A DNA stretch of 64,000 nt from the NCBI GenBank assembly GCA_947179485.1, contig OX359245.1:81021067-81085066 (forward strand). The letters run 5' to 3'. Position numbers and translations under genes: made by a program. The notes beneath the pieces are model-generated. The model did no database searches and had not been told where the DNA came from. It saw nothing but the letters and a program-made list of their open reading frames with translations. Source of the DNA: Allacma fusca. Its lineage: Eukaryota; Arthropoda; Collembola; Symphypleona; Sminthuridae. Of the stretch, positions 38,291 to 48,322 are shown piece by piece (position 1 is the stretch's first letter; each line of letters starts with the position of its first letter).

Positions 38291-38565
38291 CGAGAATTTC
38301 GTCCAAGCAAAGCCGACCAACCGAAATTAATCATTCCCAACATCTCGAAAATCAAGTTTACCATGAAAAAAAACTAACGTTATTTTACAGTTGAGCATCA
38401 AAATTAAAATACTGTGAGAACATGTAGAGCTTAACATTACTCAGGTGATATTGAGAATAACAAATCTAACCTGTATCAACGTTCATTTTCAATAGTGCTC
38501 TAAAAACGAAAATAAAGTAATGAAAGCAATAAAACTTATTATACGGAAATGCATAAAATCCTCTG

Positions 38566-38581
38566 TGTGATTTCAATCACA
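38566..38581 (+). promoter_or_regulatory. Conserved upstream dyad of copy 2
   Basis: TGTGATTTCAATCACA is a perfect 7+7 inverted repeat with a 2-bp spacer, ending 375 bp before the start codon at 38,956. It is followed by TCCCATTACGTCAGC. The same dyad stands at an equivalent distance upstream of the copies at 46,267 (minus) and 50,341. Closer in, AATCAGTTTTG at 38,913 resembles the arthropod initiator TCAGT about 40 bp before the ATG. Confidence 0.65.
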
Positions 38582-38955
38582 TCCCATTACGTCAGCGCTC
38601 GTCATTCATTAACCAAATTCTCCAACTTTCTGCTATCAACTTTACTACCAATTGTCCATCACAACCTTAAAAAAATAGTATTAATGGGGCAAACTCATCC
38701 GAACAACGCCTTACACCAGAATTATTTCCACCAAACCAGTTTCTAAATTTATTCACACTTTTTGTTACCTAATTTTACTTCACCGTGAAAACAACGGAAG
38801 TTAATTTATAGTTGAATATCGAAAGTGAAAAATTATATTGATGGAATTTTAAAACGAAGTGGGGCTCCTATGTGCGAATATAATATTGTGCATCATCAAA
38901 TAAGTGTATGGGAATCAGTTTTGATTTAGGTTTGAAGACAGACCAGTAGTTTAAA

Positions 38956-39856
38956 ATGAAGATTTCAATTCACACAGCAGTTGCTCTATTTTGTGCTACG
39001 GTAAGGACAGGAAATTAATTTTTTCCATAATTTTTTGAATTTCCTTTAAAATGCAAATTTGAAATCTTCAAAAGTGTTTCCAGTTCGTTCAAGGAGAAAA
39101 ATGCCGATTTAGTTTTCCTTTGCCTGAAAGTAACCTAAGATGTAAGAACTCGACATACCCTGTAGAAGCGGAATACCTAAATGCCGTCAATTTCTGTGGA
39201 ATCCACAGAAATGGAACTGAAATCACCGACCAAGACGTAAAATAAATAATCTTCAAAAGGATATTTTATAGAAACGGTGACAGGCACGAGTAATCTCAGT
39301 ACGCTATTAGTTTGAAATTTCAAAGTAAATCCGCATTTGTGTTTTAGATCCGTTGCATCTTAGAGAGGGCGGGATACGTCACAAACGGCAGAGTTGCCTC
39401 TTCCACGAATGATTATATCATGAATACTTTCAGTGACACAGAGCTTCTGAATGGCGTATATCGGTGTGTATTAGGTATGATCACGAATTTCTGACTTCAA
39501 TTATATTTGATAGTACTTTAGAGCAAACGTATGAAAACAATAAATGGGACGTAACCACATTAACCTTTACTATTAAAGATTTCATGAATTGACCCTTCCA
39601 CAACTGCTCTGTCAAAATATTCTAATAATGTTTCTTTGTAAATAACACAGAAAGCTTCAAAAATACCGATCAAAAGAACCAGTTCGAACACGTTAATTGT
39701 CGTTTCAATGTTTACAAAGACGTTAGTTAATAATGTTTTTTATCACGAGTTAACTGAAGTTATTTCCACGATATTATGTGAAAATCTTAAATTATTCTGT
39801 GAATTCTGTAGGTCTGCGGTTACAAGACGTGTGACTGGATAACTACATTTGATTAA
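38956..39856 (+). CDS. Secreted eight-cysteine protein, OBP-like (intact, copy 2)
   Basis: Five exons: 38956-39000, 39084-39236, 39348-39474, 39651-39721 and 39812-39856, with phases as in the copy at 32,284. The product is 146 residues. The signal peptide is MKISIHTAVALFCAT. Mature cysteines are at 22, 35, 53, 69, 106, 125, 134 and 139. Visible motifs are KCRFSFPLPESNLRC, FCGIHRNGTEITDQD, RCILERAGYVTNGRV, FEHVNCRFNVYKD and VCGYKTCDWITTFD. Donors after exons 2 (GTAAAA) and 4 (GTTAGT) are weak but sit at the family positions. The linker of exon 3 is three codons shorter than in copy 1. Intron 1 carries the block TTTCCTTTAAAATGCAAATT (39,040). AATAAA at 40,026 is a likely polyadenylation signal, 170 bp after the stop. 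An OBP-like extracellular carrier role is inferred from weak motif resemblance only. Confidence 0.88.
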
Positions 39857-40059
39857 AACCTGTTCTGAACTTAACACATTCACGCTCCCACAACAAATTT
39901 ATCTTGCATTTTTATTTTCTTTCTCTTATAATTGCAGAATGTATGGGTTATTTAAATCATAATTGGACCAAAGTTTCACTATTGTCTGATACAGTCGTTA
40001 TCATTTGGTAATATCTAAATATTACAATAAACAGTTTAACAATTAAGAATTTTCGGCAT

Positions 40060-40500
40060 TTTGGGCATATTCAGTCTAGGGCAGGCATTTTCGGCATTTT
40101 AGCCCCGATTTTTTCGATTGAGCTTTAGCTACCCCCTAATTGTTCATACGAAATTATAAAACACGTTCTTTAAATAGACATTTTTACGAAAAACAAATTG
40201 TTATTTTACATGAGCAATCTAAAATTACTTGAATTTGACCATGAAATCTCAAGTTCATGGTCAACTGTTTTCTTTTCTCTACTTAACCCTGAACTTGACC
40301 TGAGGTGCAAGTAAATTATACTGATGTGACTTATACTTGAACCTGACTTGCCTTAGAATGGCATGGCCAAGCCTTGTACGTACTTGAACTTGACCCGAAT
40401 GATTTAAGTAAAAAAAAGTCGCCTTCTTGAACTTGCCCCGAACTAATACTTCAAAACTCAAGTATTACCCGAGTGCCACTGACTGAGTATTCATAACCGC
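40060..40500. repeat. Cryptic-simple segment rich in CTTGAACTTGACC words
   Basis: Irregular repeats of ACTTGAACTTGACCC, TTGAACCTGACTTG, CTTGAACTTGCCCC and their complements occupy 40,215-40,500, and GGCATTTTCGGCATTTT repeats occupy 40,060-40,110. TTGACCATGAA and TTCATGGTCAA (around 40,236 and 40,253) form an 11-bp inverted repeat. Spacing is not periodic and no ORF is credible. Confidence 0.6.
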
Positions 40501-41862
40501 ATCCACTTCATTTTCCAAAACCCATAATACCCGTGTAGTAACCGCACCTATTTATACAAACATTACCCGTACACTGGACGAGCACTGATGCAGAGATCAC
40601 CGTGTTTTTAAGGTAAACACGTTTTAATGACTAGAATGATGAACAGAAAAGACCAGATGCCTTTTAACATGTACAATGGTAGTCGCATATCAAGTTTGGT
40701 TCCAACCAAGTTGGTTTTGACCCGTAAGTGACCTCGCTGCGATATAAATCCCAAAACGGTCTTCTTACCCAAACTTTATAGGAAAACTTCAGAATAGCGT
40801 TAATAAAACTACATCTTTTAAAGAGTCAAGTTTCATGGAACGGAAAGTATGAGGATAAAGTCATGTGAGATCTGTATCATTCATATTTGTTTGCTGGATT
40901 GGGGTGAAATTACGCCTGTTAAGCAATTTCGTTGGATAAAAAGTACTGTAAATGGAGAGCATACTATGAAACCTCGTTCTTTGCATAACACACATGCACT
41001 TGCATTGTATGAATTATTTAGGCTCTTAATGCTGTGTACAATTGTTTGATATTAAAATGGTCAGTAGATACTTGATGACCCGTTATTGCAGGGAACCTTT
41101 TTTACCTGTACCAACATCTACAGTGTATAGGTCTGCCAATTCTGTATTTATATATAAGTATATATTAGTCTTAAAGTAATTGTCAATAGGTCTTAAAATA
41201 ATCCGTATTATTAATGAGGAATACTTGTCCATTTATTTACTGTTTAGCGTGCCATTTTAAAAATAAGAGTTCAAGGTTTTGGCATGTAATAAGTCCACGA
41301 CATGGCTTGAGCCGTTTAGCTTTTAATTTCTTAACAGAGCTTTCACTAATTTTTAAGAAGTAGTACGATAAGCATAATGTAATACTGGCTTCTATGCACG
41401 TAGTGTTTACACTGTAATAATGACATGAAATTTATACCTGAATGACCTTCAAGCAGAATGTAATAAAAATTCACGAAGCAAAACGTAACGTTTATACAAA
41501 GTGGTGTCAACATATTTTATTGATGTTAACAAAGATTTTAGAGCCGTAAAATTAGACAAAGGAAATTCATATACAATTCCCTTTAATAAATTATCTAAAT
41601 GTTCCACAAACTTTATTTACAATTATCTAGCACCACTTAACGAGGGTCGAGTACGGTGTAACGAGCTACTTCACGCACCGTGCTTTTCATTAGCATTTCT
41701 TGCAAACAAAGATGAAGTAGCAGACGTAATGATCCTTTACATTATAAAATTGATGTTCATCGCAAAATATAATTCATTATCTTGAGCATAAATCATTGAT
41801 GAATAAGGGTAACAGACTTATTCAGTTTCAGTTTGAACTTCAAGGCAACCCAGTTGCTCCAG
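40501..41862. other. Intergenic DNA
   Basis: No gene is supported. TTGGTTCCAACCAA (about 40,698) is a perfect 14-bp palindrome. Open frames at 40,849-41,049 and 41,501-41,785 have no recognised domain. Confidence 0.4.
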
Positions 41863-41907
41863 ATAAAGATTTCCATTTACACAGTACAGTCGACTCTCCT
41901 TATAGCG
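41863..41907 (+). pseudogene. Exon 1 relic of the eight-cysteine family
   Basis: Exactly 45 nt align with family exon 1, but the start ATG is ATA. It then reads KISIYTVQSTLLIA and is followed by TAAAAA where the donor GT should be. Upstream TTCAGTTTCAGTTTGAAC resembles the initiator region of the copy at 50,341 (CTCAGTTTGAACTTGAA). No later exon was found, so this is an orphaned first exon with its promoter. Confidence 0.7.
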
Positions 41908-42754
41908 TAAAAATAAAATTAATGAAGGGGAAATTTTGATTGAATTTTCGCCTTCGATGGTTTCAAGTAAGGCTATGTTCTTTGCGCATCTCTGGAACTA
42001 CTGGATCCCAACTTAATACTATTTTCAGTAAAATCGTGAGTGAATAAGGTGGTTCTATTGTTATTTTCAGGTTAATTTTGGTTTGTTTGTTTACTAGGTA
42101 TAATGTAAAAACCAACTACGAATACAATCCGAACCGAATTCGAGCCGTTTCTGAAATTTTAATTAAAAGTCAAATAGAATTCAAATTCACATTTTTTGTC
42201 TTCTTTGGTTAGAGGATTCCAATAGTCCTATCAAAATGATTTGAATAAAAAACCGAATGCGAATTCACATATAAAAAATCCAAAACTTCAATCGATTCAT
42301 CGATTGCAATAGAAGCGAAGCACGGATTTCAAGGTAGAGAAGATATTTTTACAACCTTAGTGATCAACGAGTATGTTCCTGTGGTTAAACCAGGTTTAAA
42401 CATCAATTCAAAGGTTTTTGAAATAGAAAATTTGAAAAAAAATTTCCGCAATAGTCACCGTTAAATGCATGGAATACTGCGGACCTGAATAATAATGTTT
42501 GCAATGTTGTATCGCTATATATTTTTAATGTAAACTTAAATGTTTCATGATATGTTTTCTTTTAATTATTAAGATACTTTACCTTGCATTTCTTTGTTTA
42601 AGTGTGACCTTTGGAAACATTTTGCCTCACAAGAATTTTATGCCAAACTTAGAGCTAGGCTCCAGTCATGTGTTGACATTTTTCAATGGTTTCTTATTCA
42701 GTAATGTTTTTTAATGATACAATTTGCATTTTGGTTCAACATTTCCAATGGTAA
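41908..42754. other. Intergenic DNA with CGAATTC/CCGAA word cluster
   Basis: At 42,110-42,310 the words CCGAATTCGAG, GAATTC, TCGATTCATCGATTG and CCGAATGCGAATTC recur irregularly. It is similar in style to the AACCGAA segments near 60.7 and 61.4 kb. No gene. Confidence 0.45.
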
Positions 42755-42939
42755 CCTCGGTCTTCACACTATGGAAGTCACGGGAACATTAAATCGACAT
42801 ATGTTTATTTGATTAATTTACAACTATTGTAAATAAAAAGTTATTTCAATATTTTTTACCCAAGTGCCAATATTGTACCCTTACATTTAAATACCATGTT
42901 GGAAAGGAAAACCGTTGCAGAGTAAATAAAATTTTCCAT
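42755..42939 (-). pseudogene. Minus-strand broken paralogue (exons 1 and 2)
   Basis: Exon 1 (42,895-42,939, minus) is still open for 15 codons, MENFIYSATVFLSNM, with a GTATTT donor. Exon 2 begins at 42,817 (minus) and reads INQINICRFNVPVTS, aligning with IAQGDRCRFNLPVTA of copy 1. Its acceptor AG has become AA, and a stop codon follows two codons after PVTS. Downstream similarity is lost and exons 3-5 were not found. It is a decaying copy oriented like the intact gene at 45,307-46,267. Confidence 0.75.
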
Positions 42940-43560
42940 TTTGGTAGTCGTGAAAATTTTTTAACTACAAATAGGTAACTTACAATTTAATCTCTGCGTA
43001 TATTTTTCTTTCTTGCGCCGAGAATACTATGGTAATATACTATTATTTTGAAGGAAATCTTAGTTACTAATTTTTTATATACGAGTTTAAACAGTATTAA
43101 CTGTAAATAACCTTAGTAACTGACCATTGATGTAAATGCAAGCAATGGTTTGTAACCATTGAAAAGATATAATGCCATGTCATAAGGCGTCCGAAAAGCT
43201 GGTAATTCTAGTACATGCCGCCCAAGCCATAAGGTAGCTAAATATACGAATTTCAAATGCAAAACTCATTTTCATAGGATAATTTCGGCATACTAAATAT
43301 TGAATTAATGACGATACTATCAGAAGTGTCGGTCTAGAGTAGAGCAATTGGGAGGTTAAATTTTGCTGGTAAGCTCGCAAAAAGCCCGGACTTTGGGTGG
43401 CTACGGATACACATTATTACGCTTGAGAGGTTACGGGCATGAAAGGTCTTTTTATCGTGCTTAAAAAAACGTGAAAGCCCGTACGAGTCCGTAAAAAATT
43501 CCATGAGTTGCGCATGCAGGAGCAGCGGTTGAGAAAGTTCATACAATAAAGCCTCATTAT
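42940..43560. other. Intergenic DNA
   Basis: No gene is recognised. Minus-strand frames at 43,180-43,546 show no domain. Confidence 0.35.
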
Positions 43561-44060
43561 AGTCACATCGCAGGGGACCGTATATAAAAGTTGACTATAG
43601 AGAATGTTGACTACTGAGTAGTCAACTAGTTGACTACTCGGAATATATATAATTATTTGCTGAATGTGCGAATATTAATTATTTTTGTATACAATTAAAA
43701 ACAATGAATGAGCAATTTTACGTGTTGTCAACGTACTGGTAAACTACTGTGGTGCACATTGTATGTGCATAATAAGGTTTAAATATATATTATTCGTTAA
43801 TATTGGAATTATGATCCCCCTTGGCCCGGATTTTTTTAAATAATGTGACTATATGGAGAGCTGTGGAATCCTCGGGACGGAAAACATGCTGGACAATAGA
43901 GAGGTCATGACTATTGGGAAGTTGACTATTAGGAAATTAGTTAACATTGCAGCATACGGGAGAATCACCGGGGCCAAATTATTTTATGACTATAGAGAGA
44001 AGATGCTTATAGCGGTAGTGACAATAAAGAGGTTTAACTGTATAGACTTGAATGGCTTGA
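43561..44060. repeat. GACTATAGAGAG/GTTGACTA word-rich segment
   Basis: Irregular repeats include GTTGACTATAGAGAAT, GTGACTATATGGAGAG, CATGACTATTGGGAAG, TTGACTATTAGGAAA and ATGACTATAGAGAGAAG. GTTGACTACTGAGTAGTCAAC (43,606-43,626) is a palindrome around one central base, followed at once by a third GTTGACTACT. The open frame at 43,853-44,167 lies in this repeat and is not taken as a gene. Confidence 0.6.
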
Positions 44061-44470
44061 ACAAATTTCAAACGTTACTAATTTTAGCATTGAAAGAAAC
44101 CACGACTTTGTGTACGGTACTTCCTGCCATTATTGTGTATAGATTCATGCCTGCCTTTGTTATTTAGTAAATTTCATTTCGGTCTTCATTACTGTGAAAA
44201 ATAACAGTTACTCCAGAAGATGCATCCAGACAGTAGTTCACGATTTTTTAATAAAAACGATCTATATGATTAAAGGAAGAATATAGTAATCTTACACGCG
44301 CAAAAACCTGGCAGAAGAAGAAGGCTGCTCAAAATTAGAAGGGATATTATTGAAGTAAGATTTCCTCAGTTTTGTCTGCTTAATACTACTATTTACGATA
44401 AGTCCAAGCGTCTCCATGATATAATTAATCTAAAAAGTAGAAATTCAATTCTTTTCCTTGCCCTGGCACA

Positions 44471-44833
44471 AAGTGGATTGTTTTTTGTGATTAGCTTAGT
44501 ACATAGTCATTAAATCTGGTGTTTCTCCTTTGTTTGAAAAAATACTCATGAAAAGCAGTGTGATGTGGTTTGCTCAACCAATTTGACTCCTACCAAACTG
44601 TTGTTAGATAATTAGAAATAAAATTGTACATGGAAGATTTGGATTGTCGAAAGGCAAACGATGACGTGATGTTGCGACTGGAATCACATTGCCGAGTGTA
44701 TGTGTACATATAGATACTTATTCAATATTTCCGTCTTTCAAAACTTTATACACATCATTATAATCTATTGACACTACCTTCAGAAACTTAATAGAAATAG
44801 ATTCCGTAATATTTATTGTATGTCGTTGTTATT
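44471..44833. repeat. Segmental duplication B, copy 1
   Basis: It aligns in direct orientation with 46,432-46,809. Shared blocks include CCTTTGTTTGAAAAAATACTC, GGAAGATTTGGATTGT, TTGACACTACCTTCAG versus ATGACACTACTTTGAG, and TTCGGTAATGTTTACTGTA versus TTCCGTAATATTTATTGTA. The partner is the promoter of the intact minus-strand gene, so this may be the promoter of a lost minus-strand copy. It contains a decayed dyad at 44,673-44,688 (GAATCACA half intact). Confidence 0.85.
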
Positions 44834-45306
44834 TCGTCCCGAGTCGCATGATAGAATTCGTCCTAACATTGTGTGGTAATTACTGCTAGAGTGTGTAGTA
44901 GAGTGGTAAAGTGTCGTATCACGCCATATTGAATTTTGCCATTAAAGAATGAAGTAATGGATGGACTAACAAATATCTACAGCTACATATTGCTGTCCTT
45001 ATTCCTTGACACTGCAAATGTTAATCAGTTAGATCAAAAGAATTTAAATCTCTCTATGCTGGAATTTAATCGCTGAAAATACTTTTAATTGAATCCTCTT
45101 TTAAACCTCACTGTTTTAAATTTTAACAAATATTCCGACTGGAAGAAATGAAAGGAAACATCTGTCAGCAGTGAATCCATGATCCTACGATGATACAAGA
45201 AAACATGCTACATTACAATTTAAATACACAGAGAGAAAATATAATGTCATCGAAATAGTTTTGATGTGAGAGCCGAGCCGTGGGAGGAGATGTGTCTAGA
45301 TTAATT
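44834..45306. other. Region 3' of the minus-strand gene
   Basis: No gene. AT-rich. The nearest AATAAA on the minus strand is at about 44,812, some 490 bp past the stop, so the end of the transcript is uncertain. Confidence 0.35.
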
Positions 45307-46267
45307 TTAATCCACCGTATTAATCCAGTCACAGGTAATGTGGCCGCAGGCCTATGAAAATTCACATATTAGTTTTTAATTGTTACATGCAATGTCCGAA
45401 AAGTTGTGAAATGTTTTAGTTATTTAACTGTTTACATCCCTGGCATTAGGGAAGTAGACATATAGCAACTCACTAGAACATAAGCATTCATAAGACACGT
45501 AATTCTTGAGAGTGGGTCCTTAACATCGTCATTATCCGAGTCTACAATTATTACAATTTAATAATTACAAACATTTCCAAACCAAACGTATCAAATATTT
45601 CAACATTGGCTGAAAGATCCATAAAATATTTTAAGTATTAGGATTCATGTTGTGCGACATGTCCTTTATATGTCACACCTATAGATCCTGTGCTGACTCA
45701 ACATGTTACTAAATTACCATCTCATATATTATATATAATTGGCGGCAGAAATTAAAAGTTATACCTGTAAAACAATTCAAGGTCTTTTCAAAAAGACTGA
45801 CACCATAAGCTCCGAAAATCTTACGAAACTCGTCAAGCAGTTTTCCCACCAGAATGTGGCCGTTTATACTGTACCCCAGCTTGTCGAAGATGCATGTAAC
45901 CTGAGAAGTAGGAATTTAATTTTAAAGTCTCAGCTTACAGCGTACTGAGGGCGCTCATTCAATTCATTCTTCCATTAAAGCACCACAAATTATTTTGTCT
46001 TACATCCTTGTTGGTGATTTCAGCCCCATTTTTTCCTTCGCCACAGAAATTGGTAGCATTAACTGCATTCTCATCTCTCTGCACTATCAAGCCCCCACAT
46101 CGTAAGAATCTTGAAGTAACGGGAACTTTGAATCGGCATTGTCCTTGAACGATCTACAAAAATTTGTTAAACTATTACTTTGCAAAACAATGACAAAATT
46201 CCTATCCATTTTCTTTCTTTACCGTGACGCAAAATAGAACCACTGCTATGTAAATGGGAATCTTCAT
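45307..46267 (-). CDS. Secreted eight-cysteine protein, OBP-like (intact, copy 3, minus)
   Basis: Five exons on the minus strand: 46223-46267, 46004-46153, 45765-45900, 45474-45541 and 45307-45351, again in phases 0, 0, 1, 0. The product is 147 residues. The signal peptide is MKIPIYIAVVLFCVT. Mature cysteines are at 21, 34, 52, 68, 108, 126, 135 and 140. Motifs are QCRFKVPVTSRFLRC, FCGEGKNGAEITNKD, TCIFDKLGYSINGH, DNDDVKDPLSRITCLMNAYV and ACGHITCDWINTVD. Intron 1 is only 69 bp and lacks the conserved block of the plus-strand copies. All splice sites are canonical. It is closest to the broken copy at 50,341 (shared VPVTS, CGEGKNG, CGHITCDW and 68-nt exon 4). The upstream region is duplicated at 44,471. 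The role is probably as extracellular binding protein; only secretion and the disulfide-rich fold are clear from sequence. Confidence 0.9.
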
Positions 46268-46431
46268 TTTTAATAAATTGATTGTCAACTGGAAGTGTTT
46301 ACTACTTGCACCCTTACTTACCAATGGATAATGTTCAAGATTACCGACGTGCAGATAAGCCCATCTTGTTTTAAAAATTCCACCATGATTTTTTTATTTA
46401 ATAATTATGTTTTTGTAAATTGAAAATAAAG

Positions 46432-46809
46432 CCCATTGTTTTCTGCGATTAACGTCTCATGCAACAAGTGCAGGGTCATTAAGTGAGGTGTATCACCTTT
46501 GTTTGAAAAAAATACTCAAATAAAGGCATTGCGTGGTATTGTTTTCTCCAACAATTCCACTCCTTAATCAAAGGGTTGTTAGAAAATTACAAATAAAACT
46601 ACACGTGGAAGATTTGGATTGTGAAAAGGGAAAAGATGACATGACATTGTGATTAGAATCACACTTACGAGTATATATGTCTAAATACATCTATAGTTAA
46701 TTTTTCAGTTTCTCAAAACTTCAAACACATCGTTTAAATCTGATGACACTACTTTGAGGAACTTTAATAGGATTCGATTCGGTAATGTTTACTGTATTTT
46801 GTTGCTATA
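46432..46809. repeat. Segmental duplication B, copy 2 (promoter of copy 3)
   Basis: Direct partner of 44,471-44,833. It starts about 165 bp upstream of the minus-strand start codon at 46,267 and includes the intact dyad at 46,648-46,663. The duplication therefore copied cis-regulatory DNA. Confidence 0.85.
46648..46663 (-). promoter_or_regulatory. Conserved upstream dyad of copy 3
   Basis: Read on the minus strand, TGTGATTCTAATCACA is a perfect 7+7 dyad with a 2-bp spacer, 381 bp before the start codon, followed on that strand by ATGTCATGTCATC. This corresponds to positions 375 and 366 bp upstream in the copies at 38,956 and 50,341. Confidence 0.65.
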
Positions 46810-47206
46810 GCACCCTTCCTAATTCGCGTCTTAAATATAAAAATATATCCCGTCGAAGTTGTGATATTGCTATACAATGGTTGGTTACTCCATTTTATAT
46901 GAAACTTTACTGGAGACCCCTTGAAAAGGTCAGTGTGCATACCAATATTCGAATAGATTGGTGTTTCGAGTTCCAGTACACAGTTTAAGAAAATAGATAT
47001 GTTCGTAAAAAAGCAATTATTTCAAAAATTTTGGTTAGGGTAATTGGCTGTTGTCTTTAAATTCGATTCTCTGAAAATTCGGAAATAGTAACTAGAACAG
47101 CGTTTTCGTAGTCATGACCCACCCAGCACTGCTCCGTTACTTAAACGATTAAGCTGCACCGCCCCATAAAAGTTGTTATTTTCAGGCATGGTAAACAGAA
47201 TATATG
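46810..47206. other. Intergenic DNA
   Basis: No feature is recognised. GTTGTTATTTTCAGG at 47,173 recurs as GTTGTTTTCAGG at 48,324 just outside the other end of the element below, a possible imperfect flanking repeat. Confidence 0.35.
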
Positions 47207-47409
47207 GTAGCGACAATCCCCATAAGAGCAAACCGCGCGAAATAAAATCGAACGCGTGACGTCACCGTGGAAGATTCTTTAGACGAGTTCCCTGTATTCT
47301 TATTGTTAGTTGTGTTTAGTTGCTTTTTATTAGAGTTTAATAGTAGTTCTAATTCAAAGTAATTTTTTAAAAAACATTAATTTGTTCGGTGAAAAACAGG
47401 ATATTTAAT

Positions 47410-47690
47410 ATGTCATACGCTTGTGCTGCAGCAACATGTCCCCGAACAAAAACAACAAAAGTAGTGAGAGGGACGTCTTTGATACTCCGCAAGTTTCCCT
47501 AACATGATAAAAATTGTATCAAAAGTTTGGGGAACAATTGAAAAAGAAAACGCCAAATAAAATTAAGGATTTGTTCCAACCACTACTGCTGCTGATTACG
47601 AAAGAAAAAGTGAATTGATAGGACTACCGTCAAAGTGTTTTCTAATCCTAAGACAGCCTAGCAGACTCGATTAAAAAACCTTGGACAGTA
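47410..47690 (+). pseudogene. THAP-domain fragment inside the DNA element
   Basis: ATG at 47,410 opens MSYACAAATCPRTKTT and ends with LRKFP and a stop at 47,500. This is the start of a THAP zinc finger (C-x4-C plus an F-P segment). Further on, ADYERKSELIGLPSKCF at about 47,580-47,640 in another frame resembles the later part of a THAP domain. Stops and frameshifts separate the parts, and no transposase catalytic core remains. Confidence 0.55.
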
Positions 47691-47742
47691 CAGACATTTG
47701 AATATATAAGTTTGGGATGTATTAATTGAAATTGCTAATTTA

Positions 47743-47818
47743 TATTTGTTTTGCGTTATCTAGTTGCTTTTCTGTGGGTTTCGTCCAAATTTAAAGCAAC
47801 TAGATAACACAAACAATA
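47743..47818. repeat. Hairpin: 16-bp perfect inverted repeat
   Basis: GTTATCTAGTTGCTTT (47,755-47,770) and AAAGCAACTAGATAAC (47,793-47,808) are exact complements around a 22-bp loop. The arms extend imperfectly outward (TTTGTTTTGC / CACAAACAA). It lies within the THAP-containing element. It may be a nested small inverted-repeat element or a structural part of the host element. Confidence 0.75.
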
Positions 47819-48322
47819 TAAACTAACAATGGCCATTCAAAACTAATTTATTGCAACCCGGATCTATTGCCACAGAACCTTCGTCCACGGATCAAAATGA
47901 CAGACCGAAAAGCAATCTCTACTTTATTTTACGGGCTACATTTCGTTTAAATCAAATTAAAAGGTAGGTACAAATAAATTTGGATTTGCTGGTTGTTTCG
48001 GGTCAATAAGAGGAACTTCATGCTGTCTCATAGAGGGTTTTGTAATTTGAGCAATTTGCGAAAAGCTGCTCCGTATTTGATTATTCTGAAGGTATACGAC
48101 TGAAATAATATATATGAATTTTGAAAGGAAAATAAAACTAATTATTGTCGATTTCTTTTAACTTTAATTAAGTACTTTAAGTACTAATTAGCGTCGCAAA
48201 GAATGGGATGAAAGACACTTGTATACAAGTGTAGCGAATGGATGAGAAATTTCTCATCTTCCCCCGTGACGTCACCATAGTGAAACTCCGCCCTCTTTTC
48301 TGCTGTGTAGGGATTGTCGCCC

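Larger units (their letters stand above)
47207..48322. mobile_element. 1.1-kb DNA transposon remnant with inverted ends (P/THAP-like)
   Basis: Left arm 47,207-47,272 begins GTAGCGACAATCCC and contains CGTGACGTCACCG. Right arm 48,260-48,322 in reverse complement begins GGGGCGACAATCCC and contains GGTGACGTCACGG. The arms are inverted but imperfect between the two conserved blocks. A THAP-type fragment starts at 47,410. Short palindromes CACTTGTATACAAGTG (48,216-48,231) and GATGAGAAATTTCTCATC (48,241-48,258) lie just inside the right arm. THAP plus terminal inverted repeats points to the P superfamily. The element is too short and too broken to be autonomous. Confidence 0.7.

Noticed and set aside
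45739-45948. 69-codon plus-strand frame
   Set aside because: It is antisense to exon 3 of the intact minus-strand gene.
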